Source: Oceanitalea sp047302425 (GTDB lineage Bacteria > Actinomycetota > Actinomycetes > Actinomycetales > Actinomycetaceae). From it: a stretch of 64,000 bases of DNA. Shown here piece after piece: positions 24,573 through 33,014 of this stretch (positions are counted from its first letter, which is position 1; every line of letters starts with the position of its first letter). Location: NCBI RefSeq assembly GCF_047302425.1, contig NZ_CP154855.1, positions 372,001 through 436,000 on the forward strand, written 5' to 3'. The notes under the pieces were generated by a model. It made no database searches and was not told where the DNA came from. It was given only the letters and a program-made list of their open reading frames with translations. Made by a program: the position numbers and the translations under genes.

Positions 24573-25469
24573 ATGACGGACTACGGCCACGACCTCCTCT
24601 TCGGCTCCTTCATCACCCCGAGCAGCGCCTCGCCGGAGCGGGTCGTCGCCCTCACGCAGGCCTCGGAGGCCGCCGGGCTGGACCTCGCGACGTTCCAGGA
24701 CCACCCCTACCAGCCGGCCTTCCTCGACACGTGGACGCTGCTGTCCTACGTCGCCGCCCGCACCGAGACGATCCGGCTCTCCCCGAACGTCGCCAACCTG
24801 CCGTTGCGCCCGCCGGCCGTCCTCGCCCGGGCCGCCGCGAGCCTCGACCTCCTCAGCGGCGGCCGGGTGGAGCTCGGCCTGGGCGCCGGCGGCTTCTGGG
24901 ACGCCATCGTGGCGATGGGCGGCACGCGTCTCTCCCCGGGCCAGAGCGTGGACGCGCTGAGCGAGGGCATCGACGTCATCCGCGGCGTCTGGGACACGAG
25001 CACCCGCGAGCGTCTCGTCGTCGAGGGGGAGCACCACCGCCTCGACGGCGCCAAGCGCGGTCCCGCACCGGCCCACGACATCGGCATCTGGGTCGGCGCG
25101 TACAAGCCGCGGATGCTGCGCCTCGTCGGCCGCAAGGCCGACGGCTGGCTGCCCTCCCTCGCCTACCTCGAGAGCCTGGACGACATCGCCGACGGCAACG
25201 CGACCATTGACGAGGCCGCCACCGCCGCCGGCCGCGACCCGCGGTCCGTGCGGCGCCTGCTCAACATCGGCGGCCAGCTCGCCGCGCAGCGCAGCTCCCG
25301 GCTGCTCGTCGGCCCGCCCGCCCAGTGGGCCGAGCAGCTCGCCGTCCTCGCCCTCGAGTACGGCGTCAGCGCCTTCATCCTCGGCGGTGACGACCCCTCC
25401 GCCCTCGCCGTCCTCGGCCAGGAGATCGCACCCGCCGTGCGCGAGGTCGTAGCGGCGGAGCGTGCCTGA
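24573..25469 (+). CDS. LLM-class flavin-/F420-dependent oxidoreductase
   Basis: A 298-residue luciferase-like protein with LLFGSFITPSSASPERVV, DLATFQDHPYQPAFLDTWTLLSYVAARTETIRLSPNV, and LDLLSGGRVELGLGAGGFWDAI. The GEHHRLDGAKRGPAPAHDIGIWVGAYKPRMLRLVGRKADGWLP stretch is typical of F420-dependent actinobacterial LLM proteins. Its TGA overlaps the ATG of the next gene by one base (TGATG), so the two are coupled. The following protein starts with a shortened copy of the same domain. Substrate unknown. No ribosome binding site or TANNNT box is evident at ATG 24573. Confidence 0.8.
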   Translation: MTDYGHDLLFGSFITPSSASPERVVALTQASEAAGLDLATFQDHPYQPAFLDTWTLLSYVAARTETIRLSPNVANLPLRPPAVLARAAASLDLLSGGRVELGLGAGGFWDAIVAMGGTRLSPGQSVDALSEGIDVIRGVWDTSTRERLVVEGEHHRLDGAKRGPAPAHDIGIWVGAYKPRMLRLVGRKADGWLPSLAYLESLDDIADGNATIDEAATAAGRDPRSVRRLLNIGGQLAAQRSSRLLVGPPAQWAEQLAVLALEYGVSAFILGGDDPSALAVLGQEIAPAVREVVAAERA

Positions 25470-27580
25470 TGGACTACGGGCACCCCCTCCAGCTCGGCGT
25501 CCTCCTCCCCGCGGACCCCGCCTCGCTCGAGCTCGCCGTCCGCGCCGAGGAGCTCGGCCTCGACCTCGTCGCCGTGACGGACGACGACGCCCGTCACGAG
25601 CCCTGGACCCTCCTCTCGTGGGTGGCCGGCCGGACCACGCGGGTCGGCCTGACGGCGACGGCGCACCACCCGCCGGCGATCGCCGCCCGCAGCGCCGCCA
25701 GCCTCGACCTCCTCAGCGGCGGGCGGCTCACCCTGACGCTCACGGCCGAGCCGGCCGACGCCCTCGAGGAGGCGGTCGACGTCGTCCGCGGCACCTGGGA
25801 CGCGAGCGCCCCCGCACCGCTCAGCTACCGCGGGGAGCACCACCGTCTCGTCGGCGCCCAGCGCGGCCCCGCGCCGGCGCACACCGTCCCGGTGTGGCTC
25901 GGCGGCAGCGGACGCGAGCACCTGGACCTCGTCGGTCGCACCGCCGACGGCTGGCTCGCCCCCGCCGACCTCGTGGGGCTCAGGGACGGCAACGGGCTGG
26001 TCGACGCCGCCGCCACCGCCGCCGGGCGCGACCCGCGTGAGATTCGCCGCGTCCTCACTCTCGACGCCGTCACCTCGGTCGCGGACCTGCTCGCCCTCGT
26101 CGTCGACGACGGCGCCGGGACCCTCCTCCTCGCCACCGCCGACCCAGCCGCTCTCGAGCGCTTCGCCACCGAGGTCGCACCCGCCCTCAGGGCGGCCGTC
26201 ACCGCCGAGCGCGAGCGCCGCGGCACGCCGCCCGCGCCCACGCGCAGCACCGCCGTCCGGGCCGCCCGCCGCCCCGGCATCGCCTACGACGACGTCCCGC
26301 CGGCGCTCGCGGAGCACGCCGTCGAGCCGGGCGACGCCGCGTACGCCGCCGTCCGCTCGACCTACCTGCGCGGCGGCTCCCCCGGCCTCGTGCTGCGCCC
26401 GGGCAGCGCGGAGGAGGTCTCCCAGGCGCTGGGCTTCGCCCGCGCCCAGGACGTCCCGCTCTCCCTGCGCAGCGCCGGCCACGGGATCAGCGGCCGCTCC
26501 ACGAACGACGGCGGGATCGTCCTCGACCTGTCCCGGAGCAACGGCATCGAGGTGCTCGACGAGGCCGAGCGGCTCGTGCGGATCGGTCCCGGCGCCCGCT
26601 GGGGCGAGGTCGCCGCCGCTCTCCAGCCCCACGGCTGGGCGATCAGCTCGGGCGACTTCGGCGGCGTCGGCGTCGGCGGCCTGGCGACCACGGGCGGGAT
26701 CGGTTTCCTCGGCCGGAAGCACGGGCTGACGATCGACCACGTCCGGGCGGTGGAGATGGTCCTCGCCGACGGGAGCGTCGTGCGGGCCAGCGACGAGGAG
26801 AACACCGAGCTGTTCTGGGCGGCGCGCGGTGCCGGCTTCACCGTCGGCGTCGTCACCGCCTTCGAGATGCAGGCCGCGGAGGTCGGCGACGTCGCCGTCG
26901 CCCAGCTCGTCTTCGACGCGAGCGACACCGCGGAGCTCCTCACCCGCTGGGGCGCCGCAGCCGAGGCCGCGCCGCGCGAGCTGACGAGCTTCCTCATGAT
27001 GGGCGCGCCGCGGGGCGGGCGACTCGTCGCGCAGACGACGACCGTCATCGACTCCGCCGACCCGCAGACGATCCTCGCGATGCTCCAGCCCTTCGCGCAG
27101 GTCGCGCCGCTCGTGGGCCAGTCGGTCCAGGTGGTGCCCTACCCCGCCGTCGTCGCGACCCCCGACGCCCGGCACACGAGCCAGGGGGAGCCGGTGACCC
27201 GCTCGGCGCTGCTCGAGCACGTGACGCCCCAGTTCGCGGCGGACGCGGAACGACTGGTCCGCTCCGGGCACAGCTTCTTCTTCCAGATCCGCGCCATGGG
27301 CGGCGCGACCGGCGACGTCGCACCGGACGCGACCGCCTTCGCCCACCGCTCGGCGAACTTCTCCGTCGTCGCCTTCGGCTCCAGCCGGCGGAACCTCGAC
27401 GCCGTGTGGGACGGGATGCACCACCACTCCGTGGGGCTCTACCCGAGCTTCGAGACCGACCCGCGGCCCGAGCGGCTGACCGAGGCCTACCCGCCGGCGC
27501 ACCTCGAGCGGCTGCGCGCCCTCAAGCGCCGCTACGACCCGGACCACGTCTTCCGCGACAACCACGACGTCGGCCCGTAG
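25469..27580 (+). CDS. Fusion of an LLM domain with a BBE-type FAD-linked oxidase
   Basis: A 703-residue protein. Residues 1-250 repeat the LLM layout of the previous gene (MDYGHPLQLGVLLP, LDLLSGGRLTLTLTAEP, GEHHRLVGAQRGPAPAHTVPVWLGG) but are about 50 residues shorter. Residues 285-703 are a berberine-bridge-type oxidase: the FAD-binding LSLRSAGHGISGRSTNDGG with the His that usually carries FAD, then GVGVGGLATTGGIGFLGRKHGL, and the C-terminal BBE end YDPDHVFRDNHDVG. The second FAD-linking Cys of bicovalent family members is absent (SSGDFGGVGVGG). The two flavin domains may act in sequence on one substrate. It is coupled to the gene before. Confidence 0.8.
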   Translation: MDYGHPLQLGVLLPADPASLELAVRAEELGLDLVAVTDDDARHEPWTLLSWVAGRTTRVGLTATAHHPPAIAARSAASLDLLSGGRLTLTLTAEPADALEEAVDVVRGTWDASAPAPLSYRGEHHRLVGAQRGPAPAHTVPVWLGGSGREHLDLVGRTADGWLAPADLVGLRDGNGLVDAAATAAGRDPREIRRVLTLDAVTSVADLLALVVDDGAGTLLLATADPAALERFATEVAPALRAAVTAERERRGTPPAPTRSTAVRAARRPGIAYDDVPPALAEHAVEPGDAAYAAVRSTYLRGGSPGLVLRPGSAEEVSQALGFARAQDVPLSLRSAGHGISGRSTNDGGIVLDLSRSNGIEVLDEAERLVRIGPGARWGEVAAALQPHGWAISSGDFGGVGVGGLATTGGIGFLGRKHGLTIDHVRAVEMVLADGSVVRASDEENTELFWAARGAGFTVGVVTAFEMQAAEVGDVAVAQLVFDASDTAELLTRWGAAAEAAPRELTSFLMMGAPRGGRLVAQTTTVIDSADPQTILAMLQPFAQVAPLVGQSVQVVPYPAVVATPDARHTSQGEPVTRSALLEHVTPQFAADAERLVRSGHSFFFQIRAMGGATGDVAPDATAFAHRSANFSVVAFGSSRRNLDAVWDGMHHHSVGLYPSFETDPRPERLTEAYPPAHLERLRALKRRYDPDHVFRDNHDVGP

Positions 27581-27588
27581 CGGGCGCC

Positions 27589-27660
27589 AACTGTACTGTC
27601 GGCGACAAGTGCACTCTCGGTGACAACTGTGCTGTCGGCGGTAAGTGTGCTGTCGGCGTC
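27589..27660. repeat. Four tandem 18-base units (family member 6)
   Basis: Four 18-base units stand head to tail: AACTGTACTGTCGGCGAC, AAGTGCACTCTCGGTGAC, AACTGTGCTGTCGGCGGT and AAGTGTGCTGTCGGCGTC. The unit end T(G/C)TCGG(C/T)G is the outer stem end of the hairpin family, and the second unit recurs near 61.86 kb on the other strand. The array fills the gap between two convergent genes. Confidence 0.75.
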
Positions 27661-27671
27661 AGGGGGTGGGG

Positions 27672-28040
27672 TCAGGCGGCGCGGACGATGGTGTCGGGGC
27701 CGACCTCGGCGAAGTCGGGGACGCGCACCCCGCCGGCCACCTTGGCGCCGTCACGCACACGGGCGCCGCGGCCGACGACGGCGCGGGCACCGATGTGGGT
27801 GTTCTTGCCGACCCGGGCCCGGGCGGCGACGACCGCCCCGCGGTCCACCCACGCACCGTCGTCGAGGTACGCCTCGGCACCGACGCGGGCGCCGGGGTCG
27901 ACGTAGGCGGAGGGGGCGACCCAGGCGCTCGGGTGGACCTGCGCGCCACGCTCGACGAGCCCACCACCGTTGGGGTGCTGGGCGTAGCGCAGCATCGTGC
28001 CGTCGTCGTCCTCGAACTCGACCTGCTTGCGGCGGCGCAC
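27672..28040 (-). CDS. Hexapeptide-repeat (left-handed beta-helix) protein
   Basis: The 122-residue product has an N-terminal basic segment (RRRKQVEFEDDDG). After it come about ten hexapeptide turns with the [VILA]-G-x4 rhythm, such as AQVHPSAWVAPSAYVDPGARVGAEAYLDDG and ARVGKNTHIGARAVVGRGARV. This is the left-handed beta-helix found in acyltransferases and carbonic-anhydrase-like proteins. No catalytic His or substrate-binding domain stands out, so activity is unknown; such short forms often only trimerise. GTG 28040 is supported by AGGAG seven bases upstream. It converges on the LLM-oxidase fusion across the tandem repeat. Confidence 0.7.
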   Translation of the reverse strand: MRRRKQVEFEDDDGTMLRYAQHPNGGGLVERGAQVHPSAWVAPSAYVDPGARVGAEAYLDDGAWVDRGAVVAARARVGKNTHIGARAVVGRGARVRDGAKVAGGVRVPDFAEVGPDTIVRAA

Positions 28041-28139
28041 GTCGTCTCCTCCCGGATCGCGTCTTATGTCACCCGGTAGAACGACGGGGAGGCGGTACGG
28101 ATTCCAGGAGCAGGTGGCGCCGGAGTGTGAGATCCGTCT

Positions 28140-29435
28140 CTACGCGCCAAGGACCCGCGTGCGGTACCGGTTGGCGAAGACCCGGCCGGGGTCGAGCTCG
28201 TCGCGCAGGGCGCGCACCTGCCCCATCCGCGGGTAGCGGGCGGCGAGCGCGGCGGCGTCGAGACCGTGGAGCTTGCCCCAGTGCGGGCGGCCCTCGTGGG
28301 CGAGCGCGATCGCCTCGAAGGCGCGGAAGTACTCCCGCGCCGGGGACCGGTGGAACTGGTGGACGGCCACGTACGCCGTCTCCCGTCCGTAGGCCGTCGA
28401 GAGCCACACGTCGTCGGCCGCCGCGAAGCGCACCTCGACGGGGAACTGGACCGCGGCGTCGGGCCGCCTGCCCACCCAGGCCCGCAGCCCCGCGAGCACC
28501 CCGGGCAGCGCCGCCCGCGGCACCGCGTACTCGCACTCGACGAAGCGCACCCGCCGGCTCGTGGCGAAGACGCGCGCGGAGACGTCGTCGTACTCGCGTC
28601 GCGACAGCACACGCGTCGCCAGCCGGTTGAGCCCCGGCACCCACGCCGGGCGGGCGCGTCCCACCTCGTTGACGACGGCGTAGGCCGCGTTGGTCAGCAC
28701 CTCGTCCTCGAGCACGCGCCGCCACCCGGGCAGCGGGTGCTCCGGCCGCCCGCCCTCCCGGCGGGTGTTCGCCTTGGTGAGGCAGCGCTCGGTGTGGGGG
28801 AACCAGTAGAGCTCGTAGTGGTCGTGGGCGGCGACGGCCTCCTCCAGCCCCTCGAGCACCGCGTCCAGCGGCGCGGTCTCCTCGACCGCGTGGAGCGTGA
28901 ACGCGGGCACGCACCGCAGCGTCACCTCGGTGACGACGCCGAGCGCCCCCAGGCCGACGACGGCGGCCTCCACCGGCGGTCCGGACCCCTCCCCGAGCCG
29001 CACGACCTCGCCGTCCCCGCGCACCAGCTCCAGCCCGACCACCTGCGTGGCCAGGCCACCGAAGCGGGCGCCGGTGCCGTGGGTCCCGGTCGACAGCGCC
29101 CCGGCGAGGGTCTGCACGTCGATGTCGCCGAGGTTCTCCATCGCCAGGCCGTGCCCGGCGAGGAGCCTGCCGAGTTCACGCAGCCGGGTGCCGGCCCGCA
29201 CCCGCACCCGTCCGTCCGGCTCGACGGCGACGATTCCGGTCAGCCGGTCCAGCCCCAGCTGGACGTCCCGTGCCTCCGCGACGGGCGTGAAGGAGTGCCC
29301 CGCCCCGACCGCCGTCACCCGCCGCCCGGTCGCCGCGGCCCGCCGCACGACCGCCGCCACCTCCGCGGTGTCCCGCGGGAGCACCACCTCCGCCGGGGTC
29401 GCCGCCACCGTGCCGGACCAGTTGCGCCACGTCAC
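28140..29435 (-). CDS. D-arabinono-1,4-lactone oxidase-like FAD oxidoreductase
   Basis: The 431-residue FAD-linked oxidase has TPAEVVLPRDTAEVAAVVRRA, the FAD site VTAVGAGHSFTPVA, and MENLGDIDVQTLAGALSTGTHGTG. The C-terminal RPHWGKLHGLD is the aldonolactone-oxidase (ALO) signature. Family members oxidise aldono-lactones or xylitol/other alditols with O2. GTG 29435 overlaps the stop of the alanine-racemase-fold gene by four bases. The pairing of these two families is common in actinobacteria, but their joint role is not known. The 99-base region after its start-distal end up to 28041 holds no clear element. Confidence 0.85.
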   Translation of the reverse strand: MTWRNWSGTVAATPAEVVLPRDTAEVAAVVRRAAATGRRVTAVGAGHSFTPVAEARDVQLGLDRLTGIVAVEPDGRVRVRAGTRLRELGRLLAGHGLAMENLGDIDVQTLAGALSTGTHGTGARFGGLATQVVGLELVRGDGEVVRLGEGSGPPVEAAVVGLGALGVVTEVTLRCVPAFTLHAVEETAPLDAVLEGLEEAVAAHDHYELYWFPHTERCLTKANTRREGGRPEHPLPGWRRVLEDEVLTNAAYAVVNEVGRARPAWVPGLNRLATRVLSRREYDDVSARVFATSRRVRFVECEYAVPRAALPGVLAGLRAWVGRRPDAAVQFPVEVRFAAADDVWLSTAYGRETAYVAVHQFHRSPAREYFRAFEAIALAHEGRPHWGKLHGLDAAALAARYPRMGQVRALRDELDPGRVFANRYRTRVLGA

Positions 29436-30583
29436 CCGAAGCTCATCCCCTCACCGCGGTAGGTCGGCACGGAGGCGACGAGGCGGCCGTCGTCGACGAC
29501 GTGGACGGTCGTCACCCGCTCGAGCTGCTCCCCGGACTTCGCCGGCCGGAACCACACGAGGTCCCCGACGCGCAGGCTCCCGGCCGTGTCGCCGACCACC
29601 GGGGTCTGGACCTCCCCGGCGCCCTCGGTGCCGGTGAGCCGCAGCCCGGGCGGGTGGACCGGTCGGGGCAGGCGCGTCGCGCGCGTCGGCCCGGAGGCGA
29701 CGAAGCCGGTGGAGAAGACGGTCGCCACCCGCGGCGCGGGGCGCCGCACCACCGGCGAGACGAGGAAGAGCGCCGGGGTGGGCCGGAAGGCGCGGTAGCC
29801 GTCGAAGAGCGTGGGGCCGAACAGGCCCGAGCCGGCCGTCACCTCCGTGACCTCCGCCGAGCGGCCGTAGAGGTGGAGGCTGCCGGTGCCGCCGACGTTG
29901 ACGAGCGGCACGTCCACCACGTCCCGCACCGCCGCCACCATCGCGGGACGACGACGGCGCAGCTCGGCCGTCGACGCCGCCTTGACCACCCGCTCGGGCA
30001 GGGACGCGTCGGGGACCCCGGCGACCTGCGCGTCATAGCACATCACCCCAACGAGCTCGACGCCGGGGGTGGCAGCGATCCGCCGGGCGGCGACCGCGGC
30101 CTGCGCCGGGGTCCGCACCGGCGAGCGGCGCACCCCGAGGTGTGCCGGGCCGAGGCGCAGCGACGCGTCCAGGTCGAGGCAGACCCGCACGGGACGCCGC
30201 GGACCCGCGCCCGCTGCGGCGAGGAGCCGGAGGTGGTCGGGGTGGTCGACCATGACCGTGACGCGCTCGCGCAGGACCGGGTCCGCGGCGATCTCGGCGA
30301 GCGTGGCGCCGTCCGCGGTCGGGTAGGCGAGCAGCACGTCCTCCCAGCCGTGGCGCGCCAGCCACACCGACTCCGCCGCGGAGTAGGTCATCAGCCGCGT
30401 CGCCCCGAGCTCGGTGAGCACCCACCGGCAGCGCACCGACTTCGTCGCCACCCGCACGGGCAGGCCGCCGGCCCGCGCCGCGAGCGCGGCCGCGTTCTCC
30501 CGCAGGGCCGTGAGGTCGAGGACGGCGGCCGGCGCGGGCACGTCGACACCGGCCAGCGCGTCGACGAGCCGGGGCGGCAGCAT
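29432..30583 (-). CDS. Alanine-racemase-fold PLP enzyme (amino acid deaminase/aldolase type)
   Basis: A 383-residue fold-type III PLP protein. The N-terminal VDVPAPAAVLDLTALRENAAALAARAG leads to VRVATKSVRC, whose Lys binds PLP. GVMCYDAQVAGVPD, VNVGGTGSLHLYG and a C-terminal beta domain follow, as in D-threonine-aldolase/D-serine-deaminase-like proteins. Lyase or deaminase activity on a D-amino acid is likely, but substrate is unknown. TAGCCT lies six bases before ATG 30583 with no ribosome binding site, so the two-gene unit with the lactone oxidase is probably transcribed as leaderless mRNA. Confidence 0.8.
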   Translation of the reverse strand: MLPPRLVDALAGVDVPAPAAVLDLTALRENAAALAARAGGLPVRVATKSVRCRWVLTELGATRLMTYSAAESVWLARHGWEDVLLAYPTADGATLAEIAADPVLRERVTVMVDHPDHLRLLAAAGAGPRRPVRVCLDLDASLRLGPAHLGVRRSPVRTPAQAAVAARRIAATPGVELVGVMCYDAQVAGVPDASLPERVVKAASTAELRRRRPAMVAAVRDVVDVPLVNVGGTGSLHLYGRSAEVTEVTAGSGLFGPTLFDGYRAFRPTPALFLVSPVVRRPAPRVATVFSTGFVASGPTRATRLPRPVHPPGLRLTGTEGAGEVQTPVVGDTAGSLRVGDLVWFRPAKSGEQLERVTTVHVVDDGRLVASVPTYRGEGMSFG

Positions 30584-30649
30584 GAGCGGAGGCTACCGGC
30601 GCCCGCGCGCTGGCGGAGCCGTTCGGGCTGCCGCACGCTGGCCGGTGGA

Positions 30650-30667
30650 GCCCGGGTGCACCCGGGC
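30650..30667. promoter_or_regulatory. 18-base perfect palindrome upstream of the PfkB gene
   Basis: GCCCGGGTGCACCCGGGC lies 17 bases before ATG 30685, just downstream of a -10-like CACGCT (30634-30639). It could be a repressor operator or a short leader hairpin. The ribosome binding site GAGGGGAG follows it and is not part of the palindrome. Confidence 0.45.
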
Positions 30668-30684
30668 GGGACGAGGGGAGAACG

Positions 30685-31605
30685 ATGGTCGACGTCGTCG
30701 TCGCGGGACTGGTCTGCCGGGACCTCGTCGTGAGCGTGGAGGCGCTGCCGGGCAGCGGCTCGGTCCCGGTCGGGACACGCCTCGAGACGCTCGGCGGCGC
30801 CGCCAACCAGGCGGTGGGGCTGCGTCAGCTCGGCCTGTCCGCCGGCGTCGTCGGGGTGGTCGGCGAGGACGTCGCCGCGGACCTCGTCCTCGACCAGGCC
30901 CGCCGCGACGGGATCGACGTCTCCGCCGTCGTGCGTCGCGCGGGTGGCACGACACCGCTCGTCGTCGGCGTCGTCGAGGCCGACGGCACCCACCGGCTGC
31001 TCGAGCACGTGCCCCGCGACTCGCTCCTCACCCCGCAGGACGTGCGTCGCGCCGCCCCGACGATCGGGGCCGCCCGCGCGGTCGTCGCCGACCTCCAGCA
31101 GCCCGACGACGCCGTGGTCGAGACCGTCCGTCTCGGCGCCGACGCCGGAGCGCTCGTCCTCCTCGACGGCGCGCCGGAGGAGCGGGCTGCGCTCGACGAC
31201 GTGTGGCGCGGCGTCTCGGTGCTGCGGGCGGACGCCGAGGAGCTGGGCGCCTACCTCGGCAGCGTCCCGGACGGTGTGGAGGAGGTCGTCGAGGCGGCCC
31301 GCGAGCTCGTCGGCGAGGGGCCGGGGCTCGTCGCGCTCGAGGCGGGCGGGGAGGGCAACGTGCTGGCCTGGGACGGCGGCGCGCGCGTCCTCCCGCTCCT
31401 CGGCGGGGCGCCGGTGGACGCGACCGGCGGTGGTGACGCCTTCGTCGCCGGGCTGCTGCGCGCGCTCCTCGACGGCGCCGATCCCGAGACCGCCGGCTGG
31501 TGGGCGACCGTCTGCGCCGCGCAGACCGTCGCACGGCTCGGTGGGCGCCCGGACCTCGATGCCGCGACCGTCGTCCGCGAGGTCGAGCGCGCCGCCGGGC
31601 GCTGA
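30685..31605 (+). CDS. PfkB-family carbohydrate kinase
   Basis: The 306-residue ribokinase-family protein begins VDVVVAGLVCRDLVVSVEALPGSG. It has the sugar-site GGAANQAVGLRQLG, and the catalytic DATGGGDAFVAGLLRAL near the C-terminus, with the Asp of GGGD as base. It transfers phosphate from ATP to a sugar or nucleoside; the substrate is not clear. A good ribosome binding site (GAGGGGAG) precedes ATG 30685. It is divergent from the racemase-fold gene, and an 18-base palindrome lies in its leader. It is not part of the downstream diiron/CDGSH unit, which follows after 87 bases. Confidence 0.85.
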   Translation: MVDVVVAGLVCRDLVVSVEALPGSGSVPVGTRLETLGGAANQAVGLRQLGLSAGVVGVVGEDVAADLVLDQARRDGIDVSAVVRRAGGTTPLVVGVVEADGTHRLLEHVPRDSLLTPQDVRRAAPTIGAARAVVADLQQPDDAVVETVRLGADAGALVLLDGAPEERAALDDVWRGVSVLRADAEELGAYLGSVPDGVEEVVEAARELVGEGPGLVALEAGGEGNVLAWDGGARVLPLLGGAPVDATGGGDAFVAGLLRALLDGADPETAGWWATVCAAQTVARLGGRPDLDAATVVREVERAAGR

Positions 31606-31651
31606 GCGCCCGGAGTGCGGGCCCAGGGGACCGGTGGCAACCTCGTGAGAA

Positions 31652-31669
31652 CCCGGGACGGATCCCGGG
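31652..31669. promoter_or_regulatory. Hairpin in the leader of the diiron-protein gene
   Basis: CCCGGGA (31652-31658) and TCCCGGG (31663-31669) form a 7-base stem with a 4-base loop. It lies 24 bases before the GTG start and eight bases downstream of a -10-like CAACCT (31639-31644). It could be an operator or an mRNA-stabilising hairpin. Confidence 0.4.
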
Positions 31670-31692
31670 AACCCGCGAAGGAGAGCCCACAG

Positions 31693-32772
31693 GTGAACAG
31701 CGCCGTCATGTCGTCCGTCCCCACCACGCCCGCGACGGAGGCACCGGTCCTGCCGGTCACGCCACGCGGCGAGGTGAGCGCGACCCTCCTCGACGTGCTG
31801 CTGCGCGGGGCGGACCCCGAGACGCTGGACAACCTCGGCCGCGCCGCCGCCGCGCGCACCACCGACGCCGTGCGTGACGACGACATCCAGCTCACCCTCT
31901 TCCTCCTGTACTCCCTCAGCTACGGCACCTTCGAGCAGCTCGGCGCCGAGCACGAGTGGAGCCCCGAGCTCGTGCGCCTGCGCACCGACCTCGAGACCGC
32001 CTTCGAGGCGGCGCTGCGCGAGCAGGTCCCCGTGCCGCCCACCCCCGAGCCGACCGTCGCCGCCGTCGCCGAGGCCCTCTTCGCCCTCACCGCCGAGCCG
32101 GGCGGCCCCTCGCTGGCCAAGTACGTCGCGAAGCGCGCGACCTACGAACAGGTCGTGGAGATGCTCGTCCAGCGCAGCGTCTACACGCTGCGCGAGGCCG
32201 ACCCGCACACCTGGGCCATCCCCCGCCTCACCGGTCGCGCCAAGGCCGCGCTCGTGGAGATCCAGGCCGACGAGTACGGCGGCGGGCACCCCGAGCGCGT
32301 CCACCAGGCGATCTACGCCCGCACGCTGCGCGGGATGGGGCTGAGCGCCGAGTACGGCACCTACGTCGACCACGTCCCGGCGATCACGCTCGCGTCCTTC
32401 AACGTCATGTCGATGTTCGGCCTCAGTCGCCGCTTCCTCGGCGCGATCGTCGGGCACCTGGCCGCCTACGAGATGACCGCCTCGATCCCGTGCCGCCTCT
32501 ACGCCGACGGCATGCGCCGCCACGGCATCCCCGAGGAGGTCACCCACTACTTCGACGAGCACGTCGAGGCCGACGCCGTCCACGAGCAGATCGCCGCCCG
32601 CGACCTCGCCGGCGCGCTCGCCGAGGACCGCCCCGAGCTCACCGCCGACATCATGTTCGGCGCCGCCGCCTGCCTCGCCGTCGACGGCGCGATGGGCGAC
32701 CACATCCTCCAGGCCTGGAAGGCGGGGGAGTCCTCCCTCGTCCGGCCGCTGACCGACGCCTCGGCCGCGTGA
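31693..32772 (+). CDS. Iron-containing redox enzyme (heme-oxygenase-like diiron fold)
   Basis: A 359-residue all-helical protein. The metal-ligand segments are visible: YVAKRATYEQVVEML, then IQADEYGGGHPERVHQAIYARTLR (Glu and His) and HYFDEHVEADAVHEQIA (Glu, His, His), the pattern of heme-oxygenase-like diiron oxidases. Members include enzymes acting on fatty or amino acids, but most are unassigned. GTG 31693 is chosen with AAGGAGA 14 bases upstream; ATG 31708 is an alternative. The stop overlaps the CDGSH gene (GTGA). The pair is a recurrent neighbourhood, suggesting the CDGSH protein supplies electrons. Confidence 0.8.
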   Translation: MNSAVMSSVPTTPATEAPVLPVTPRGEVSATLLDVLLRGADPETLDNLGRAAAARTTDAVRDDDIQLTLFLLYSLSYGTFEQLGAEHEWSPELVRLRTDLETAFEAALREQVPVPPTPEPTVAAVAEALFALTAEPGGPSLAKYVAKRATYEQVVEMLVQRSVYTLREADPHTWAIPRLTGRAKAALVEIQADEYGGGHPERVHQAIYARTLRGMGLSAEYGTYVDHVPAITLASFNVMSMFGLSRRFLGAIVGHLAAYEMTASIPCRLYADGMRRHGIPEEVTHYFDEHVEADAVHEQIAARDLAGALAEDRPELTADIMFGAAACLAVDGAMGDHILQAWKAGESSLVRPLTDASAA

Positions 32773-33005
32773 GGGGCTCGGACGTGCGCCGCGACGAGGA
32801 CGAGGTGACGATCACCGCCTACCCCAACGGCCCGCTGATCGTCCGCGGGAACGCGACGATCCTCGACGTCGAGGGCCGGGCCATGCCCCGCACCCGCAAC
32901 ACGGTGGCGCTGTGCCGCTGCGGGGCCTCGACCATCAAGCCGCTGTGCGACGGCAGCCACAAGCTCGTCGGCTTCTGCACCGAGGAACCGGCGGGGCGCG
33001 AGTAG
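32769..33005 (+). CDS. CDGSH iron-sulfur domain protein
   Basis: The 78-residue product carries one CDGSH motif, CRCGASTIKPLCDGSH, whose three Cys and one His hold a [2Fe-2S] cluster. Before it is ITAYPNGPLIVRGNATI, the usual beta strands of this small fold, and at the end GFCTEEPAGRE. The start GTG 32769 overlaps the stop of the diiron protein; a GTG at 32784 is also possible. The cluster is redox-active and labile, so a role as electron donor to the diiron partner is reasonable but not shown. The mutarotase promoter (TAGCGT) overlaps this gene's stop. Confidence 0.85.
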   Translation: MRGSDVRRDEDEVTITAYPNGPLIVRGNATILDVEGRAMPRTRNTVALCRCGASTIKPLCDGSHKLVGFCTEEPAGRE

Positions 33006-33014
33006 CGTCGCACC

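Noticed and set aside
27589..27660. A possible CRISPR array
   Set aside because: The four 18-base units stand directly next to each other without spacers and diverge from each other; there are no cas genes in the window.
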